Source: Arion vulgaris (lineage: Eukaryota; Mollusca; Gastropoda; Stylommatophora; Arionidae). Taken from it: a stretch of 64,000 nt of DNA. The translations under genes were made by a program, and so were the position numbers. The DNA lies in contig CM036769.1 of assembly GCA_020796225.1 (NCBI GenBank), forward strand, positions 729,501-793,500, in the 5' to 3' direction. Under the pieces are notes generated by a model. The model searched no databases and was not told the origin of the DNA. It saw nothing but the letters and a program-made list of their open reading frames with translations. Positions within the stretch are counted from its first letter, which is position 1, and every line of letters begins with the position of its first letter. Of this stretch, positions 30,645 through 41,463 are shown in pieces.

Positions 30645-31545
30645 TATGGTACTTATTCAACATATATGCGGAGAACATCATGAGGAATGTAAAAGACGAA
30701 GCCAACTATGTGAATTACGACCCTCTCACTATAGGCGGAAAATGCATACCAGAGCTTAGATACGCAGACGATACAGTATTATTATCCACCAGCAAAGAAG
30801 GTTTGGAAAACCTAATCATGACTACCAAGAAACATAGTGAAGACCAACATCTATATTTGAATACATAAAAAATAAAAATCATGTCAACTGATAAAGCAAA
30901 AGGCTCACCTAACATCCAAGTAAACAATGAAGAACTCCAATGTGTAGAGAGCTACGAATATCTGGGCTCAATAATTAACAATAACGGTGACTGCTCCAAA
31001 GAGATCTCAAGAAGATTGGCAATAGCAATCAAGAAGTTTAAACACAATAAAGAACATGTGGCAAAGCACCAGCAAAATACTAAAATTAAAAATATTGAGA
31101 GCATGCATTTTCCCAGTTGCTACTTATGGTTGTGAATCATGGACTATTACACAAAAATTAAGAACGAAAATCCAGTCCTTCGAAACTAAATGCTACAGAA
31201 AGATCCTACGAATACCATGGACAGAAAAAGAAAGAACACTGATGTCCTGAAAGAACTAAATGTTAAAGAGAATTGGCTGATAACCAACATACTATACAGA
31301 AAAATTACATACTTTGGTCACATCAAGCGTCACGATGGCCTGGAAAGAACAATACTAGCGGGCAGGGTCCCAGGACGCAGAGGCAGACCATGAAGATGGC
31401 TACAAGATATTAAAGAAACCATGAACATGACCACCAATGAAGTGGGTGAACTGACAAAAGACAGAGTGAATTTCAGATGTGCTGCAAAGAGAGCAACGTC
31501 CTTATAAAGGATACGCACCTTGATGATGATGATGATGATGATGAT
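30645..31545 (+). mobile_element. LINE-A, longest copy of 3' part
   Basis: YAENIMRNVKDEANYVNY, GGKCIPELRYADDTVLLSTS (YADD catalytic box), a stop after LYLNT, KGSPNIQVNNEELQCVESYE, YLGSIINNNGDCSKEISRRL, FPVATYGCES (shifted frame), CYRKILRIPWTEKERT, ITYFGHIKRHDGLERTI, GRVPGRRGRP, then a stop and LQDIKETMNM. It ends in (GAT)n at 31525-31545. The 5' end is truncated between RT motifs B and C. Several stops and frameshifts. Confidence 0.9.
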
Positions 31546-31639
31546 GGTATCAAAATAGTATTGATTAGGTTATCATATGTTTTCTCTAATCTTTACAACT
31601 TCACGAAGCAACTAACGAGCTTGTACATGTGTACCATCT

Positions 31640-31765
31640 TCTTCTTCTTCAGTGATCTCTGGTCATGCGCTTAACTTACTGTGGACCACAAACTAGGCAG
31701 TCAGCTTCAGGTCTGTCAGGTTTCCCCAAAGCTATGTTTTCAAGTCGACTGGGTATGACCAGATT
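31640..31765 (-). mobile_element. LINE-M tail fragment
   Basis: Matches 8270-8400 (GATCTCTGGTCATGCGCTTA, CAGTCAGCTTCAGGTCTGTC). It corresponds to the extreme 3' end of that LINE read on the minus strand. Confidence 0.7.
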
Positions 31766-31767
31766 GT

Positions 31768-31995
31768 GAAGGAAGGAAGGAAGGAATAGATGAATGAATG
31801 AAGCAATGAATGAAGGATTAGATGAATGAATTAATCACAATGAATAATCGATGGATTAATGAATAGATATATTTATAGATTAAATAATTAATTAATTAAT
31901 TAACGAACATACGAACGAATGAATGAATGAACGAACGAACGAACGAACGAAAGAACGAATGAACGAACGAACGAATGAATGATAGATAAATAAAT
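31768..31995. repeat. Tetranucleotide-rich tract (GAAG, GAAT, GAAC)
   Basis: GGAAGGAAGG, then GAATGAATGAA, then GAACGAACGAACG in succession, with an AT-rich gap at 31850-31900. Successive motif drift suggests serial expansions. Confidence 0.85.
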
Positions 31996-32582
31996 GAAAG
32001 AACATATGCAGTTATAGATGAAATGATAAACTATTTAAATAATTTTAAAATAAATAAACTTATATATAAAGATATAAAAAAGCAATAAAGAAATGATAGA
32101 TGTAATGCAGAATAAATCGATAAAGAGATGATTAGATAAACGAGCATGATTGAGAAGAGACATCCGTACATTCTGTTAGTGGAAATTTTCTGCCCCAGCA
32201 AGTGTGAAATGAATACAGAATTGCTTTAATGCGACTACTGAGTAAAAAATCGCTCAACCCATTAACGTGCAAGTACATTACTTAAGTCTGCACGCAATAC
32301 TGATATTGTTAAAGTTTGTGACTCCAGTTGTATGTATCTCTATCTGTTTGTCAGTCAGTGATGCTCATGGCTATGTGTGTTTTATAAGCTAGCTGACACA
32401 GGTAGGTATAAAAATTATATTCATCTTTAGTCACCCATCCTATTTAGATCCATGATTCAGTTTGTTTGATATTCATTATGTATGTGTGTATGTTCCTTGA
32501 CAAAGACTTATAGTCGAAACGTTGGATTTTGGTTAGTTTTATGAGTAAATTATTCATTTTGCTTGCTTATGTGATACCACAC
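31996..32582. other. AT-rich spacer
   Basis: No gene seen. It contains a CTTGACAAAG...GTCGAAACGTTG motif at 32495-32524 related to those at 3563 and 3864. Confidence 0.45.
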
Positions 32583-32596
32583 GTACGTGTCTTTGT
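32583..32596. repeat. Target-site duplication, left copy
   Basis: GTACGTGTCTTTGT, identical to 35869-35882, flanks the RTE-type LINE. Confidence 0.92.
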
Positions 32597-32609
32597 TCTC
32601 TCTCTCTCT

Positions 32610-34042
32610 TTAGCCTGTTACGCCCTGGCGTTTAGGGCAGCAACAAACGTACACCATTCTTCCCCTGTTCATGGCCTTCCTCTGTATTGTGTTCCAGCTA
32701 TGATTCATTTCCTTCAGCTCTTGCTCTATCGCTCTCCTCCAGGTTGTCTTGGGTCTTCCACGCTTTCGCCTACCCTCTGGAGTCCATCTCAGTGCAGTTT
32801 TCGTGTCGGAGCCAGTCTCCATGCGCATCACATGTCCAATCCATCTCCAGCGTCGTCTTCGGATGATAGTGCCCATATTCTCTTGTTGGCATCGTGCAAG
32901 CAATTCTTGATTCGAGATAGTAGTCGGCCAGTACACGCGTAAGATTTTTCGCAGACAAGTTGTATGAAAGGCGGAGAGTCTGGACATATCCTGTTCTGTC
33001 ATTCTCCAGCATTCCGATCCGTACAGCAAAGTTGACAGCACACAGCTGTTATAGATACTAGTCTTGGTTCTGATGCTGTATTGGGCAGATTTCAAGGCGG
33101 TCTGAAGGGTCATGAATGCACTGCGTGCTTTACTCAGTCTGTTTTTAATGTCAGATCCAGCGCCTCCTTCATTGCTAATAACACTTCCAAGGTATGTGAA
33201 AGCGGTTGTATCTCGGAGGGTTTTACCTTCTAGTTTGACTGGTGCTGGGGTTGCTATGTTCAGAGTCATTACTTCAGTTTTCTTCTGATTTATTTTCAGC
33301 CCAACCATCTCACTATATTGGTTAAGGGCGGCAGGTCTTTTCCTGGATATCTCTATGTGTATGAGATAGGAGTGCGATGTCATCTGCAAAATCTAGGTCT
33401 TCCAGAGTGGATGTGAGCGTCCATCTAATACCTCTTGCCTTATCTTCCGTTGTTTTACGCATCACCCAATCTATGACAGTGTTGAATAATAGGGCTGACA
33501 TAACACATCCTTGTCGCACGCCTGTTTTTACTTCAAACTTTAGTTCTGAAGTTTCAACACTGCATGCAAACTTGCTGTAGCAGCTTTTTATAATATTTAT
33601 AAAACACAGTGGATTCCATACCATCTTAAGATACGCCATAGACTTTCGCGGTGTATGCTATCAAAAGCCTTTTCAAAATCTACAAAGTTGATATAGAGTT
33701 TGCTTTGCCATTCTGTGCATTGTTCTATGATATTTCTAAGAGCAAATATTTGGCCTATACAGCTCTGTCCTCTGCGAAATCCTGCTTGTTCCTTTCTCAG
33801 TTTCTTATCCACAGCGTCAGTAATACGTTGTACGATGATTTTGCTTAAGATTTTACTTGGGACAGAAAGCAGTGTTATTCCACGCCAATTATTACAATCG
33901 GCAAGGGAGCCTTTTTTGGGTATCTTGATGATGACTCCTCTGTTCCATGCATCAGGTATTATTTGGGCATTCCATATAGTAGTAAACAAGGGTTGCAATA
34001 TATTAGCTGCAAGTTCTGGGTCTATTTTGAATAGTTCTGCGT
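32610..34042 (-). pseudogene. RTE reverse transcriptase and C-terminus, broken
   Basis: RT motifs in order: IIKIPKKGSLADCNNWRGIT, LRKEQAGFRRGQSCIGQI, INFVDFEKAFDSIHR (motif A Asp), GVRQGCVMSALLFNTVIDW (motif B), LEDLDFADDIALLSHT (motif C FADD), LKINQKKTEVMTLN (D) and FTYLGSVISNEGGAG (E). The C-terminus has LLYGSECWRMTEQDMSRL, RRRRWRWIGHVMRM and KRGRPKTTWRRAIEQEL. Frame changes occur near 33615 and 33350. It would copy its RNA at the nicked target if intact. Confidence 0.92.
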
Positions 34043-34692
34043 TTAAGTTATCATTCCTGGTGCCTTGTTATTCTTAAGAGATTTAATTGCTGTAATGATC
34101 TCATCCTGGCTGGGTGTTTCAATGCCAATTTCTAACTCCTCTGTTGGTTCTGGTATGTCTGCTACTACCGTTGGAGGTGGTCTGTTTAGCAATTCTTTAA
34201 AATGCTCTGTCCATCGTATTTCTTGTTCCTTTTCCGTTGTCAATAGTATTCCATTCTTATCCTTTATGAGAGTATTTGATCTTCTGTAATGTTTCCCGCT
34301 TATTAGCTTTGTAATTTTGTACACTGTTCCCTGATCACACTTTGTTGCTGCTTCTTCTGCCTGTACTGCCAGGTCTTCAACATACATTCTTTTGTCGGCT
34401 CTCACAGCCCGTTTGATTTCTTTACTTGCGCTTTTGTACTGTTGTTGGTATCTTGCTTTCAGTCTTTCGGACTTTGCTTCTAACAATTTCTTTTTAATAT
34501 TCTTCGGCTGTCTATTATTTTCCATGTTGTTGGTGTTATCCATTCTTTTCTTTTCTTTGTGCGGTACCCTAGACATGTTTCACTGCTCTTGCTATATATA
34601 GATGCTATGTTGTCCCATGTTCTATCTATGTTGTCAGTTTCATCCGTAGTTTCATTACTTTCTAGGGCTTGGAATCTGTTCTTTATCTGCAT
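34043..34692 (-). pseudogene. RTE linker region and start of RT
   Basis: Charged linker typical between endonuclease and RT (KERLKARYQQQYKSASKEIK, EEAATKCDQGTVYKITKLIS), then LIKDKNGILLTTEKEQEIRW, HFKELLNRP and DEIITAIKSLKNNKAPGMIT, the usual RT entry motif with the normal GxDGI replaced near a frameshift. Two frames are needed to read it. Confidence 0.85.
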
Positions 34693-34720
34693 TATAAACT
34701 TATCCCTTACTTCGTGTCTT

Positions 34721-35729
34721 TTAGTCTATCCACATCGAACCTCTTTGGAAGTTTTTCTGTTGTCCTGTTTTTCTTAGTTTAAGTTTGACATAAGCTGTGA
34801 CTAGGTGGTGGTCACTACCAACATCTGCACCTCTCTTGACTACAACATCTAGCAGCGAGCGTCTCCAGGGTCCATTGATCATAATATGGTCTATTTGGTT
34901 TTTATCTCTGCCATTAGGGAATACCATGTTAATTTGTGGATATCTAAATGTTGAAATAGGGTTCCTCCTATAACGAGATTGTTCATGCTGCAGAAGTTTA
35001 CTAAACGTTCCCATTTTCGTTCATCATACCACATCCATATTTTCCCATAGTTCTATACCTATGCGTGTTGTCTTGTCCGACCTTCGCATTTAGATCTCCC
35101 ATAACAATGATAACATCATGGGATGGTGACTTGTCTAATTCTGCTTGTAGGTTTTCGTAGTACGAGTCTTTCTTTGTATCTTCGCTATCATTAGTTGGGC
35201 ATAGCATTGTAGGATTGTGATGTTTGTATGCTTCCCTTTAGTCTGATCTTAATCAAGCGGCTGCTGATAGGTTTCCATTCTAACAGACACTTTTCCACGC
35301 CCTTCTTAGGATTACTGCTACTCCTTCATGGTGTAGGTCATCGTCTCGTCCAGAAAAAGGGACTGTTTCACCTGTTGCAGTGGTACTTCTTCCATTTCCT
35401 GTCCATTTGCTCTCGCTAACCCCTAGGATATGTAGATTATATCTTCTCATTTCTGCTGTTATTTGTGATAGTTTTCCGGTTTCGTACATTGTTCTTACAT
35501 TCCAGCATCCAATTCTGGTCTTGGTTTTGGCATTCAGGACTTCCGTCCTCATGAAAGTAGCTTCCTTTCGGCTTTCACCACTTCCAGTCATGTGAGTCAA
35601 TGACTCTGGTAGCCCTTCATGCCCGTAGATAGGTTGTATGTTTGTTGTTGTTTCCGTAACTTTAATTTTTTTAAAGGATGGGATCGTTAGTCCCAAGCCC
35701 AACCCCAACCTGGAGGACCAGGAGACCAT
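34721..35729 (-). pseudogene. RTE endonuclease domain, broken
   Basis: AP-endonuclease-like domain that nicks target DNA. Visible in order: RIGCWNVRTMYETGKL (N-terminal Asn motif), HILGVSESKWTGNG (catalytic Glu), IIVMGDLNAKVGQD (Asp and Asn), NQIDHIMI and RGADVGSDHHLVTAY (SDH catalytic end). All key residues are still readable, but in three different frames (35280-35729, 35001-35207, 34721-35014) with a stop near 35280. Confidence 0.88.
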
Positions 35730-35868
35730 GCTTCGTCTGTCCCCTCCTCAGTGACCTTTCCGGCTTGGGTAACCCTTCCGGGAACATAAGTTCCCGCCGT
35801 CATAGCTCACTGTATCATTGGAGCACGCAAGCCTCCCCACCACTACAAGGTAATGGCCTCATGGGGAG

Positions 35869-35882
35869 GTACGTGTCTTTGT
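35869..35882. repeat. Target-site duplication, right copy
   Basis: GTACGTGTCTTTGT, identical to 32583-32596. The empty site would have read from CCACAC through this 14-mer into CCTAAAACGC. Confidence 0.92.
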
Positions 35883-36013
35883 CCTAAAACGCTATTGTAA
35901 TAAGTATCACCGTAGCCTCCCCTCGGTTTTCTCCAGATCTGATCTGATCCGCGCTCTGACCACCTCAGATTTCTAGGTTTCCGTTCATCATATAAACTGA
36001 TTTAGAGTTTAAC

Positions 36014-36256
36014 TTGGACAATACAACAAGACACTTGACAACAAGAGACTTGACAACAAGACACTTGACAACAAGACACTTGACAACAAGACACTTGACA
36101 ACAAGACACTTGACAACAAGACACTTGACAACAAGACACTTGACAACAAGACACTTGACAGCAAGACACTTGACAACAAGACACTTGACAACAAGACACT
36201 TGACAGCAAGACACTTGACAACAAGACACTTGACAACAAGACACTTGACAACAAGA
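36014..36256. repeat. 15-bp minisatellite, 16 copies
   Basis: GACAACAAGACACTT, with GACAGCAAG variants at three places. Open in several frames because the period is five codons. Confidence 0.97.
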
Positions 36257-36294
36257 TCGGACTGTATCAATTTTCTAACATACCATTTTATGAA

Positions 36295-36559
36295 TATTCT
36301 TCTTCTACTTCAAACGTTCGATATCGATCACTTGTTAAACTATTCTTTGTGATTTGTATGTCATCTGAGCCTAATAACGATTGTACGTTGTGCTTGTTAT
36401 GCGCCTACAAATAGACCAGCACATCCGATTTCTGCAACGCTTTATATTTAGTAGGGTAGCTTCCCTAGACCCCTACTCTAGTTGACTCTTAGTTACCTTG
36501 TAGGTGGCAGTGGTACTATTCTTTGCTCCCCTTACGAGATCCGGCAACACACGAGCGAC
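36295..36559 (-). mobile_element. SINE-1 copy
   Basis: TTCTTCTTCT tail at left, diverged core (GTTGACTCTTAGTTACCTTG). Bounded by TTTATGAA at 36287-36294 and 36560-36567. Confidence 0.82.
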
Positions 36560-36569
36560 TTTATGAACC

Positions 36570-36955
36570 AAAACTGTAAATCATCATCAGGTGCCGTGCC
36601 GGCTGGCGTAGGCGATCATGGATCTCCACAAATCTCTGTCTCTGGTGTTTGCTATCATTATAGATGTTGACGCTCTACCGTGTCATGAAGTCAGGCTATC
36701 CAAAATTTGCTCTCTCTGTCTTCCTCTGTCTCATCTACCCTCGATGTTACCGGTTGTTACAGTGTGTTCTAAACCTCCCTTTCTCATCACATGCCCGAAA
36801 AATGATGACCGCCTCGTTCTGATATTAGAAAGAAAAATTGTCTGCATCTTGATCTCATTCCACACCTCGAAAATAGTCATTTTAGCAGTCCATGTGATTC
36901 TCATCATTCTTTTGGTTGTTGTTTTTGGGGAGGGGTGGCGATCCAGAAGCACTTG
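36570..36955 (-). mobile_element. LINE-H ORF2 end
   Basis: Minus strand MRITWTAKMTIFEVWNEIKM, SNIRTRRSSFFGHVMRKGGL, EHTVTTGNIEGR and a degraded tail to CATCATCA at 36582, which looks like a 3' (TGATGA) tail. A second copy is at 53690-53940 and a sliver at 42750-42800. Confidence 0.75.
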
Positions 36956-37218
36956 AGCTTTTCAGCTCTTCGGCTTGGTGCCATGGACATCGTAACCCTT
37001 CGGTTCGGTGGCAGGATCACCGTAAATCTGGATCATTCTTCTGTAAGACCACATCTCCGTAACCCACAAGATTTTTCCCGAAAATTTCTAACTGTATCAA
37101 CTTTGCAACAAACCATTTCATGAGCCACAACTTTCACACAAGATACATTTCATGAGCCACAACTTTCACACAAGATACATTTCATGAGCCACATTTGTTA
37201 TTTATATATTCTTATTTA
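36956..37218. other. Spacer with 33-bp partial triplication
   Basis: Holds a TTTCATGAGCCACAACTTTC repeat (about 37118-37195, period 33, two and a half copies). No gene seen. Confidence 0.7.
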
Positions 37219-37221
37219 TTC

Positions 37222-37555
37222 GCTTTATCTTTCTATGATATAAATCTAACACATCGGTACGACGAACCTATAAATCTAGCTCATCGGTACGACTAACCTA
37301 TAAATCTAACTCATCGGTACGACTAACCTATAAATCTAGCACATCGGTACGACTAACATATAAATCTAACACATCGGTACGACTAACCTATAAATCTAAC
37401 ACATCGGTACGACTAACCTATAAATCTAACTCATCGGTACGACTAACCTATAAATCTAACACATCGGTACGACCAACCTATAAATCTAACACATCGGTAC
37501 GACTAACCTATAAATCTAACACATCGGTACGACTAACATATAAATCTAACACTTA
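37222..37555. repeat. 30-bp minisatellite, 11 copies
   Basis: ATAAATCTAACACATCGGTA followed by CGACTAACCT. ACACATC/CTCATC and CCTA/CATA variants are scattered. Confidence 0.96.
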
Positions 37556-37739
37556 AATAAACAGTTTCCTATCACAACAAATGTTGTTTAGGCGAATAAA
37601 ATCTTTTGAATCCCAGACACGCCCCTTTAATTCTAAGAACGTCTTTTGTAGTTAAATGTAGTTCAAGACATGTTAGAAATATGTATTAACTTCTTCAATG
37701 GGAAACCACATACTGTTCTTTCTTCTTGTTATTTCTGTT

Positions 37740-37885
37740 CTCTCATCCTGTTTACCATCACAACGTCAGAGTAAGAAGAGATTTCTAGAACAGGTTTTTG
37801 TTTGCGCGTCATAAACAGGACTTTTCACCGCCTCTGTTATTTCTGTAGCCCACCCTTTTCTTGGACGGTTACATTATGTTCTCAT
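37740..37885 (-). mobile_element. LINE-B 3' end
   Basis: Minus strand RPRKRVGYRNNRG-like reading and CRNLFLL-like end match 16440-16530. It abuts SINE-2. Confidence 0.65.
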
Positions 37886-37889
37886 GATA

Positions 37890-38165
37890 TTGGGAGAGTT
37901 GTAGTAGCGTAGTTGATAGTGAACTCACTTCTTAGTCTAGTGGTCCAGGTTCCATTCTTCAAGTAGGCGTGAAATGTTTCCCACTGTAACGGCTCTCCGG
38001 TTGACCCAGCTTCAATTGAGTACCAGGACAAACACTGGGAATTGAAGGCGGCCGGCGTGATGATGACCACATCACCCATCGTGTGCCGACGGTCAATGAA
38101 AAATACGGACCTAACACCATATGACGCTATATACCACGCGCAGTATAAAAAGTATTCCTTTATAT
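37890..38165 (+). mobile_element. SINE-2 copy
   Basis: TAGCGTAGTTGATAGTGAAC head, CAGGTTCCATTC degraded B box, CCAGCTTCAATTGAGTACCAG-type body, CGTGTGCCGACGGTCAATG. It sits between LINE-B pieces in opposite orientations. Confidence 0.85.
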
Positions 38166-38228
38166 TATTACTTTAATTATTGACGGTTGAGAAATGAAGA
38201 CATCAGGAACAAAAGGGATGCAACATCA

Positions 38229-39098
38229 GTCATCATCAACAAGGTGCGTATCCTTTATATGACGATGCTCTCTTTGCAGAACATCTGAAATTCACTCTGT
38301 CTCTTGTCAGTTCACCCACTTCGTCGATGGTCATATTCATGGTTTCTTTAATATCTTGTAGCCATCTTCTTCTTGGTCTGCCTCTGCGTCCTGGGACCCT
38401 GCCTTCTAATATTGTTCTTTCCAGGCCATCGTGACACTTGATGTGACCAAAGTATGTAATTTTTCTGTATAGTATGTTGTTTATTAGCCAATTCTCTTTA
38501 ACATTTAGTTCTTTCAGGACATCAGTGTTCTTTCTTTTTCTGTCCATGGTATTCGTAGGATCTTTCTGTAGCATTTAGTTTCGAAGGACTGGATTTTCGT
38601 TCTTAATTTTTGTGTAATAGTCCATGATTCACAACCATAAGTAGCCACTGGGAAAATGCATGCTCTCAATATTTTTAATTTTAATATTTTGCTGGTGCCA
38701 CATGTTCTTCATTGTGTTTAACTTCTTGATTGCTATTGCCAATCTTCTTGAGATCTCTTTGGAGCAGTCACCGTTATTGTTAATTATTGAGCCCAGATAT
38801 TCGTAGCTCTCTATACATTGGAGTTCTTCATTGTTTATTTGGATGTTAGGTGAGCCTTTGCTTTGTCAGTTGACATGATTTTTGTTTTTGTATATTCAAA
38901 TATAGATGTTGGTCTTCACTATGTTTCTTGGTCGTCATGAATAGGTTTTCCAAACCTTCTTTGTTGGTGGATAATAATACTGTATCGTCTGCGTATCTAA
39001 GCTCTGGTATGCATTTGCCGCCTATAGTGAGAGGGTCGTAATTCACATAGTTGACATCGTCTTTTACATTCCTCATGATGTTCTCCGCATATATCAAG
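38229..39098 (-). mobile_element. LINE-A copy nested in LINE-B
   Basis: Minus strand: YAENIMRNVKDDVNYVNY, KCIPELRYADDTVLLSTN (YADD), YLGSIINNN-type, CYRKDPTNTMDRKRKNTDVL in a shifted frame, ITYFGHIKCHDGLERTI, GRRGRPRRRWLQDIKETMNM, DEVGELTRDRVNFRCSAKR. The 5' truncation point is within about 15 bp of that in the 30645 copy. No array at the LRIPWTE codons. Confidence 0.9.
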
Positions 39099-39198
39099 AC
39101 ACAATAAATTAAATGGCTCGGCCGCATAAACAGATTACTAACAGACAGTGCACATCAAAGAGCAATGTTGCTTCCATACAATGGATACAAAGCAAAAG

Positions 39199-39275
39199 GT
39201 TGACCTCAGAGAAATGTTGACCTCAGAGAAATGTTGACCTCAGAGAAATGTTGACCTCAGAGAAATGTTGACCTC
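39199..39275. repeat. 17-bp TTGACCTCAGAGAAATG array
   Basis: Four to five copies inside LINE-B, replacing a single GGACCTCAGAGATAAC seen at 16430. Confidence 0.92.
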
Positions 39276-39384
39276 AGAGATAACAGAGGTGACGAAAGGC
39301 ACTATTTATGAAGCGAACATAAGGGCTCATTCTAGAAATCTCTTCTTACCCTGACGCTGTGAGGCAAAACATGATTGAAGATAA

Positions 39385-40155
39385 TAAAATAAAGAATGAT
39401 GGAGACCTCTTGTTCTATATGAAATGAAGAGAAAGACATTGTCAAAGACAAAATGTAGAATTAGAATTTTAAAATTCGAAAGTGGTAACTTTAAATCGAA
39501 ATACGTAACTCGGGTAAGATTTATTTACTCCGTTTTTCAACAAGGAAACAACAGAGGGGAAAAACTAAATTATAAGGGAGAAAAAATAAAACTGTGCCAA
39601 ATGTTTGTTCCACGGCTGTGTTCGTCTGAAAGTCACTCTGGCATCCATTAGCTAACCTGGGTTTAACTTAAGTTCAGCAGATTTGGGCATCAGAATCCCG
39701 TGAAAGCCAGTCTGGTGAGTCATTTACAGAGAATATTTTACAAACTTCTATTTCCTGCCAGGTTTCTTTAAGAATTGATGCCAAGTCTAAAATTCAGTTG
39801 GTGTGCCAGATAGCTTGTGACGTGATGTGCCAAGTGGAGATAAAAGGGTTTTTTTTTTTAGTTTTTTTAAATTGTCCGATTTAATTATCAAGAACTTGCA
39901 AATCACTTGTTCTCATGATTTCTGATGGTTTCTGATGGTTTCTGATGGTTGACAGTCCGTAGTTGAATTTTAGTGATGGTTTCTGATGGTTGACGGTCTG
40001 TAGTTGGATTTTAGCAATCGACAAACGTACAGTTTATATGGATAAACTGTATATCCATACTAAACTGTATATCCATACTAAACTATAATATATCCATACT
40101 AAACTATATATCCATACAGCCTCTAATGGTTGTACATTTCTATCAATGTTCATTG
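39385..40155. other. Spacer with small repeats, no gene seen
   Basis: Unique to 39900, then TTTCTGATGGT ×3-4 (39918-39990) and a 20-bp ATATCCATACTAAACT repeat ×4 (40030-40115). A short frame at 39424-39651 has no motif. Confidence 0.55.
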
Positions 40156-40167
40156 TTCATTTCAGGA

Positions 40168-41000
40168 GGGAGGGGGTCTCTGTGACGTACAGGTTACGTG
40201 CTCGTTCTCGTGTCAAAGATACCAGGTTCGCTCCCCAGTGGAGCCACCTGGATATTTATCCAGAGATCCTCGATCTCAGTAGGTCCTAGTCCTGTGGGAG
40301 ACAGTAGGTCCTAGTCCTGTGGGAGACAGTAGGTCCTAGTCCTGTGGGAGACAGTATTTCCTAGTCCTGTGGGAGACAGTATTTCCTAGTCCTGTGGGAG
40401 ACAGTAGGTCCTAGTCCTGTGGGAGACAGTAGGTCCTAGTCCTGTGGGAGACAGTAGATCCTAGTCCTGTGGGAGACAGTAGGTCCTAGTCCTGTGGGAG
40501 ACAGTAGGTCCTAGTCCTGTGGGAGACAGTAGGTCCTAGTCCTGTGGGAGACAGTATTTCCTAGTCCTGTGGGAGACAGTATTTCCTAGTCCTGTGGGAG
40601 ACAGTAGGTCCGTCCTGTGGGAGACAGTATTTCCTAGTCCTGTGGGAGACAGTAGGTCCTAGTCCTGTGGGAGACAGTAGGTCCTAGTCCTGTGGGAGGC
40701 CGACGACAAATCAGTAGGTTCTGTGTTCAAGTTAAGCAAGTAAAAGAACCATTGGCAGTTCAAAATCGAGAAGAGCAGGCTGGAATACCACTGCCCTGGC
40801 AAAATTTATTAGAAAAGACTAAGAATACAATTCCTACAAAAATATCTTCACCATCTTCAAAATTACATTGAGGCCCCTCACCCTCGCCGGTGTTACCGAG
40901 CTCGTACACTGCAGTTGAGATCTTGCTGTGTAAGAAAGAGATCGGATCACGTATTGTTACTCACCGAAGTACATTGATGATGTTCCTATCTATCAATCAA
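40168..41000 (+). mobile_element. SINE-5, complete with internal array
   Basis: Head with A-box-like TACAGGTTACGTGCTCG and B-box-like CCAGGTTCGCTCCCC, a 25-bp array, then the body to CTCACCGAAGTACATTGATG and an ATCAATCAATC tail. TCATTTCAGGA occurs at 40157-40167 and 41001-41011, an exact 11-bp target-site duplication, so head, array and body are one insertion unit. Confidence 0.92.
40275..40690. repeat. 25-bp array inside SINE-5, about 17 copies
   Basis: AGTAGGTCCTAGTCCTGTGG GAGAC units, with AGTATTTCC variants. It separates the SINE-5 head from its body. Confidence 0.95.
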
Positions 41001-41011
41001 TCATTTCAGGA

Positions 41012-41150
41012 TCATCGCACATCGCACATCGCACATCGCACATCGGACATCGCACATCGCACATCGCACATCGCACATCGGACATCGCACATCGCACATC
41101 GCACATCGCACATCGGACATCGGACATCGCACATCGGACATCGGACATGT
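41012..41150. repeat. 7-bp GCACATC array, about 19 copies
   Basis: (GCACATC)n with GGACATC at nearly every fourth to fifth unit. It begins directly at the right target-site duplication of SINE-5. Confidence 0.95.
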
Positions 41151-41203
41151 CCATAATTGTTCCGATCTCTTCCCAAGCATGTATATCAGTGTGTTTAGAC
41201 TAA

Positions 41204-41463
41204 CTTCTTCTTCTTCTTCTTTGCGTTCGTTCTTTACGACCAATTTTAATCACTCTTTGTGATATATTTGATCTTTGCCAAGAACGTGTATACGTTGCAC
41301 ATTGGTTTAGTAGGTCCCTAAACGCATAGATTTCTACAAGTTTAGGACACGTGCATCCGATTTCAGCCAAACTTCCTTAGTCGCCTCTTACGACATGCAT
41401 GGCATGTAACAGTGGTTCTATTCTTGACACCCCAAATTTGGGCCCCAGTAACCACTCAGGCGA
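41204..41463 (-). mobile_element. SINE-1b with 10-bp target-site duplication
   Basis: (CTT)n tail complement at left, core CTCTTACGACATGC, 5' CCAAATTTGGGCC. TTTAGACTAA at 41194-41203 and 41464-41473. Confidence 0.92.

Larger units (their letters stand above)
32597..35868 (-). mobile_element. Near-full-length RTE-type LINE, dead copy
   Basis: About 3.27 kb between two exact 14-bp target-site duplications. On the minus strand: a short 5' non-coding region (35868 to about 35730), a single ORF with AP-like endonuclease, linker, reverse transcriptase and basic C-terminus, almost no 3' UTR, and a short AGAGAG tail. Length, one ORF, minimal 3' UTR and simple tail fit the RTE clade. At least five frame changes and stops disrupt the ORF. 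It is the only element in the window with all domains. Confidence 0.92.
38175..39380 (+). mobile_element. LINE-B copy split by antisense LINE-A
   Basis: Left part 38175-38228 encodes RLRNEDIRNKRDATSV. Right part from about 39100 continues MARPHKQITNRQCTSKSN-type codons, a short internal array and a GDERHYL-like end. The uninterrupted copy at 1540-1860 shows that the two parts are adjacent in the element. Confidence 0.75.

Noticed and set aside
39424..39651. 75-codon basic ORF
   Set aside because: No motif, no homologue in the window, no start context or splice evidence.
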